The notes under the pieces: model-generated
Told to the model about the DNA's origin: nothing
Database searches by the model: none
The model's input: the letters and a program-made list of their open reading frames with translations, nothing else
Made by a program: the position numbers and the translations under genes
Shown: one piece after another, positions 7,057-8,388 of the stretch
Layout: each line of letters begins with the position of its first letter
Position numbering within the stretch: the first letter of the stretch is position 1
Assembly (NCBI GenBank): GCA_027451915.1
Contig: DAIDHU010000580.1
Span: 1-8,388 of the forward strand
DNA from: Thiomonas sp.
Lineage (GTDB): Bacteria; Pseudomonadota; Gammaproteobacteria; Burkholderiales; Burkholderiaceae_C
Length of the DNA stretch: 8,388 nucleotides
Direction: 5' to 3'

Positions 7057-7120
7057 CGATGGAAAGTGCGGCTGGCCGCGCCTGCGCGCCGCCGCCTGTT
7101 GCTGCGCCCGAAGCCGCAAT

Positions 7121-8155
7121 TCAGCCGGGCGCGCGCGCGGCCCTGGCACGCAGGCGCGCGCCCATGTCACGAATCGCCTGGTCCAGTTCCACCGTCACGC
7201 CCAGCCCAAGCTCTTGCGCGGCCCGCCGGATCGAGGGTACGTAACGGCTCTTCGAGCCGGCAGCCGGCGCGCGACCCTGGATGTTCACGGCCTTGCCGGG
7301 GGCCAGCAGATCTCGTACGCGATGCGCGAGTTCGCTGATCGACAGGGCCTGATCCGACCCCACGTTGTAGGCCCGACCCGCCCGACCTTGCAACATGAGG
7401 GTGATCAGCCAATGCGCGAGGTCGCGCTGGTCCAGGTAGGAGCGGACCGCGCTGCCGTCGCCGGCCACCTCGATGCTCTCGCCGAACAGCGCGTCCCGCA
7501 CGAAATTGCCAATGGCGAAATGCACGTCCAGCGGAAGGTCCTCGCCCACGAAGGCGAAGCAGCGCGCCACCACCACCTCCAGCCCCCAGCGGTCCTGGTA
7601 CAAGGCGCACAGGTGCTCCGCGGCGCGCTTGGCCACGCCATAGACATTGGCCGCGCGCATCGGGTCGGGCATCCCCGTGTAGTCTTCCTCGAGAAAGGGC
7701 ATGGTCTCGGGCTGCGGCCCGTAGGCGCCCCCGGAACTGGTCAGCAGGAAACGCGGCACCGCGCGGGCCAGCGCCCAATCGAGCAGGTTGCGCGTGCCCT
7801 GCACGATCTGATCATGGCGCAGCAGCGCGGGAAGGCTGGGGCCGAGGGTCGAGTCGGCCGCGGCGTGCAGCACATGGGTGAAGTCGCCTTGCGGCGGAAG
7901 CGACTCGGGAGCCAGGATGTCTCCGCGCCAGCACTGGACCCAGGGCTGTTGCGCCAGTTCGGGATAGGCCACGCGAAAACGCTCCGGCTCCCGGCTGAGC
8001 AACACCACCCCGGGGGGCGCGTGGCCCGCGATCTCGCCCGCCTGCCAGTGGCGCAGCAGGGCGCGCCCGAAAAACCCCGTGCCTCCGGTGATCAGGATCC
8101 TGGCGTCGGGGCCGAGTGTGGACTCGGGCAAGGCGGGGTCGCGCTTCGTGCTCAC
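7121..8155 (-). CDS. NAD(P)-dependent sugar epimerase/dehydratase family protein (extended SDR)
   Basis: A cytoplasmic nucleotide-sugar enzyme of 344 residues, the normal length for extended short-chain dehydrogenases. The NAD(P)-binding motif GGTGFFG is at 24-30, preceded by the strand RILIT; HAAAD is at 97-101. The catalytic Ser lies in TSSGGAYG (139-146), and the YXXXK pair is Tyr172/Lys176 in NVYGVAKR. A substrate-binding RSYLDQRDLAHW segment (238-249) and YNVGSD (263-268) follow. The last 15 residues are Arg/Ala-rich. The start is GTG at 8155, three bases after the stop of the upstream gene, so translation is probably coupled. With rfbH in the same cluster, a 4-ketoreductase or 2-epimerase step making a CDP-3,6-dideoxyhexose is plausible. 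A UDP- or dTDP-sugar substrate is equally compatible with the motifs. Confidence 0.88.
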   Translation of the reverse strand: MSTKRDPALPESTLGPDARILITGGTGFFGRALLRHWQAGEIAGHAPPGVVLLSREPERFRVAYPELAQQPWVQCWRGDILAPESLPPQGDFTHVLHAAADSTLGPSLPALLRHDQIVQGTRNLLDWALARAVPRFLLTSSGGAYGPQPETMPFLEEDYTGMPDPMRAANVYGVAKRAAEHLCALYQDRWGLEVVVARCFAFVGEDLPLDVHFAIGNFVRDALFGESIEVAGDGSAVRSYLDQRDLAHWLITLMLQGRAGRAYNVGSDQALSISELAHRVRDLLAPGKAVNIQGRAPAAGSKSRYVPSIRRAAQELGLGVTVELDQAIRDMGARLRARAARAPG

Positions 8156-8158
8156 GAG

Positions 8159-8388
8159 TTACTGCTTGTCCGACAGCACGTGCCAGCGGCTTTCCAGCAT
8201 CTCGATGCGCTTGGCGTCCTCGCGCTGGATGGCGCCGTAGTACTCGCGCTTGTTGAGCAGCCACAGAAGTTCGAAGTGCACCGCCTGCAGCAGGCCCTTC
8301 TCGGCGTCGCTGCCGCGCAGCGCATTCGCGGAAAAGATGACCTTGCGGGTCTCGAAACGGGTCAGGTGCACCTGGGCGATGCTGCGCA
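8159..8388 (-). CDS. C-terminal fragment of an unrecognised protein
   Basis: The frame is open from the right edge to TAA at 8161-8159, giving the last 75 residues of a protein whose start lies outside the window. I do not recognise the family. The visible part begins RSIAQVHLTRFETRKVIF and ends RWHVLSDKQ. It is charged, predicted mostly helical, and contains an aromatic/Leu-rich stretch (HFELLWLLNKREYYGAI) with no membrane segment. Codon use matches the neighbours. An in-frame GTG at 8371 exists but is not a convincing start, since no upstream stop or ribosome-binding site is seen. The three-base spacing to the SDR gene implies co-transcription and a role in the same surface-glycan pathway, by context only. 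Confidence 0.65.
   Translation of the reverse strand, partial: RSIAQVHLTRFETRKVIFSANALRGSDAEKGLLQAVHFELLWLLNKREYYGAIQREDAKRIEMLESRWHVLSDKQ

Noticed and set aside
7068..7079. GCGG-CTGG-CCGC inverted repeat between the SDR and GT-B-like genes
   Set aside because: The four-pair stem is too short, with no U-tract or conserved context to support a regulatory role.
7130..7162. GC-alternating stretch at the end of the SDR gene as a Z-DNA or repeat element
   Set aside because: It encodes the Arg/Ala-rich C-terminus and has no regular repeat unit; codon composition explains it.
5710..7338. 542-codon open frame on the plus strand
   Set aside because: It is antisense to three genes with recognisable motifs on the minus strand, and its product has no recognisable domain.

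Overview
The window is part of a surface-polysaccharide cluster, most likely for O-antigen, from a high-GC Gram-negative bacterium. GC content is high throughout and third codon positions are almost all G or C. A Wzm/Wzt-type ABC exporter beside an RfbH-type dehydrase points to the Proteobacteria. A beta- or gammaproteobacterium is my guess; the species cannot be read from this sequence.

Layout: two convergent blocks meet near base 1600. The plus-strand block (1-1585) holds the 3' end of rfbH, which makes CDP-3,6-dideoxyhexose precursors, followed by a family 2 glycosyltransferase. The minus-strand block is read from the right edge to 1613. Its order is: the C-terminus of an unrecognised protein, an NAD(P)-dependent sugar epimerase/dehydratase/reductase, a GT-B-like glycosyltransferase, an 860-residue protein with two GT2 domains, the Wzm permease, and the Wzt ATPase, which ends the block. 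The minus-strand genes are separated by only 3 to 64 bases, so they probably form one operon whose promoter lies outside the window. No non-coding stretch reaches 300 bases.

Inferred joint role: RfbH and possibly the short-chain dehydrogenase build an unusual nucleotide sugar. At least four glycosyltransferase domains assemble the glycan on an undecaprenyl-linked carrier in the cytoplasm, and Wzm/Wzt exports it across the inner membrane. Wzt is the short form without the C-terminal glycan-binding domain, so export probably does not depend on recognising a capped chain end. No RNA gene, insertion sequence, CRISPR array or integrase was found, and nothing looks like a wholly new type of system. 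The more unusual points are the tandem-GT2 protein, a 17-bp tandem duplication at the rfbH/GT2 junction, a G5-C-G7 tract inside the tandem GT gene, and a self-complementary hairpin over the wzt stop codon.
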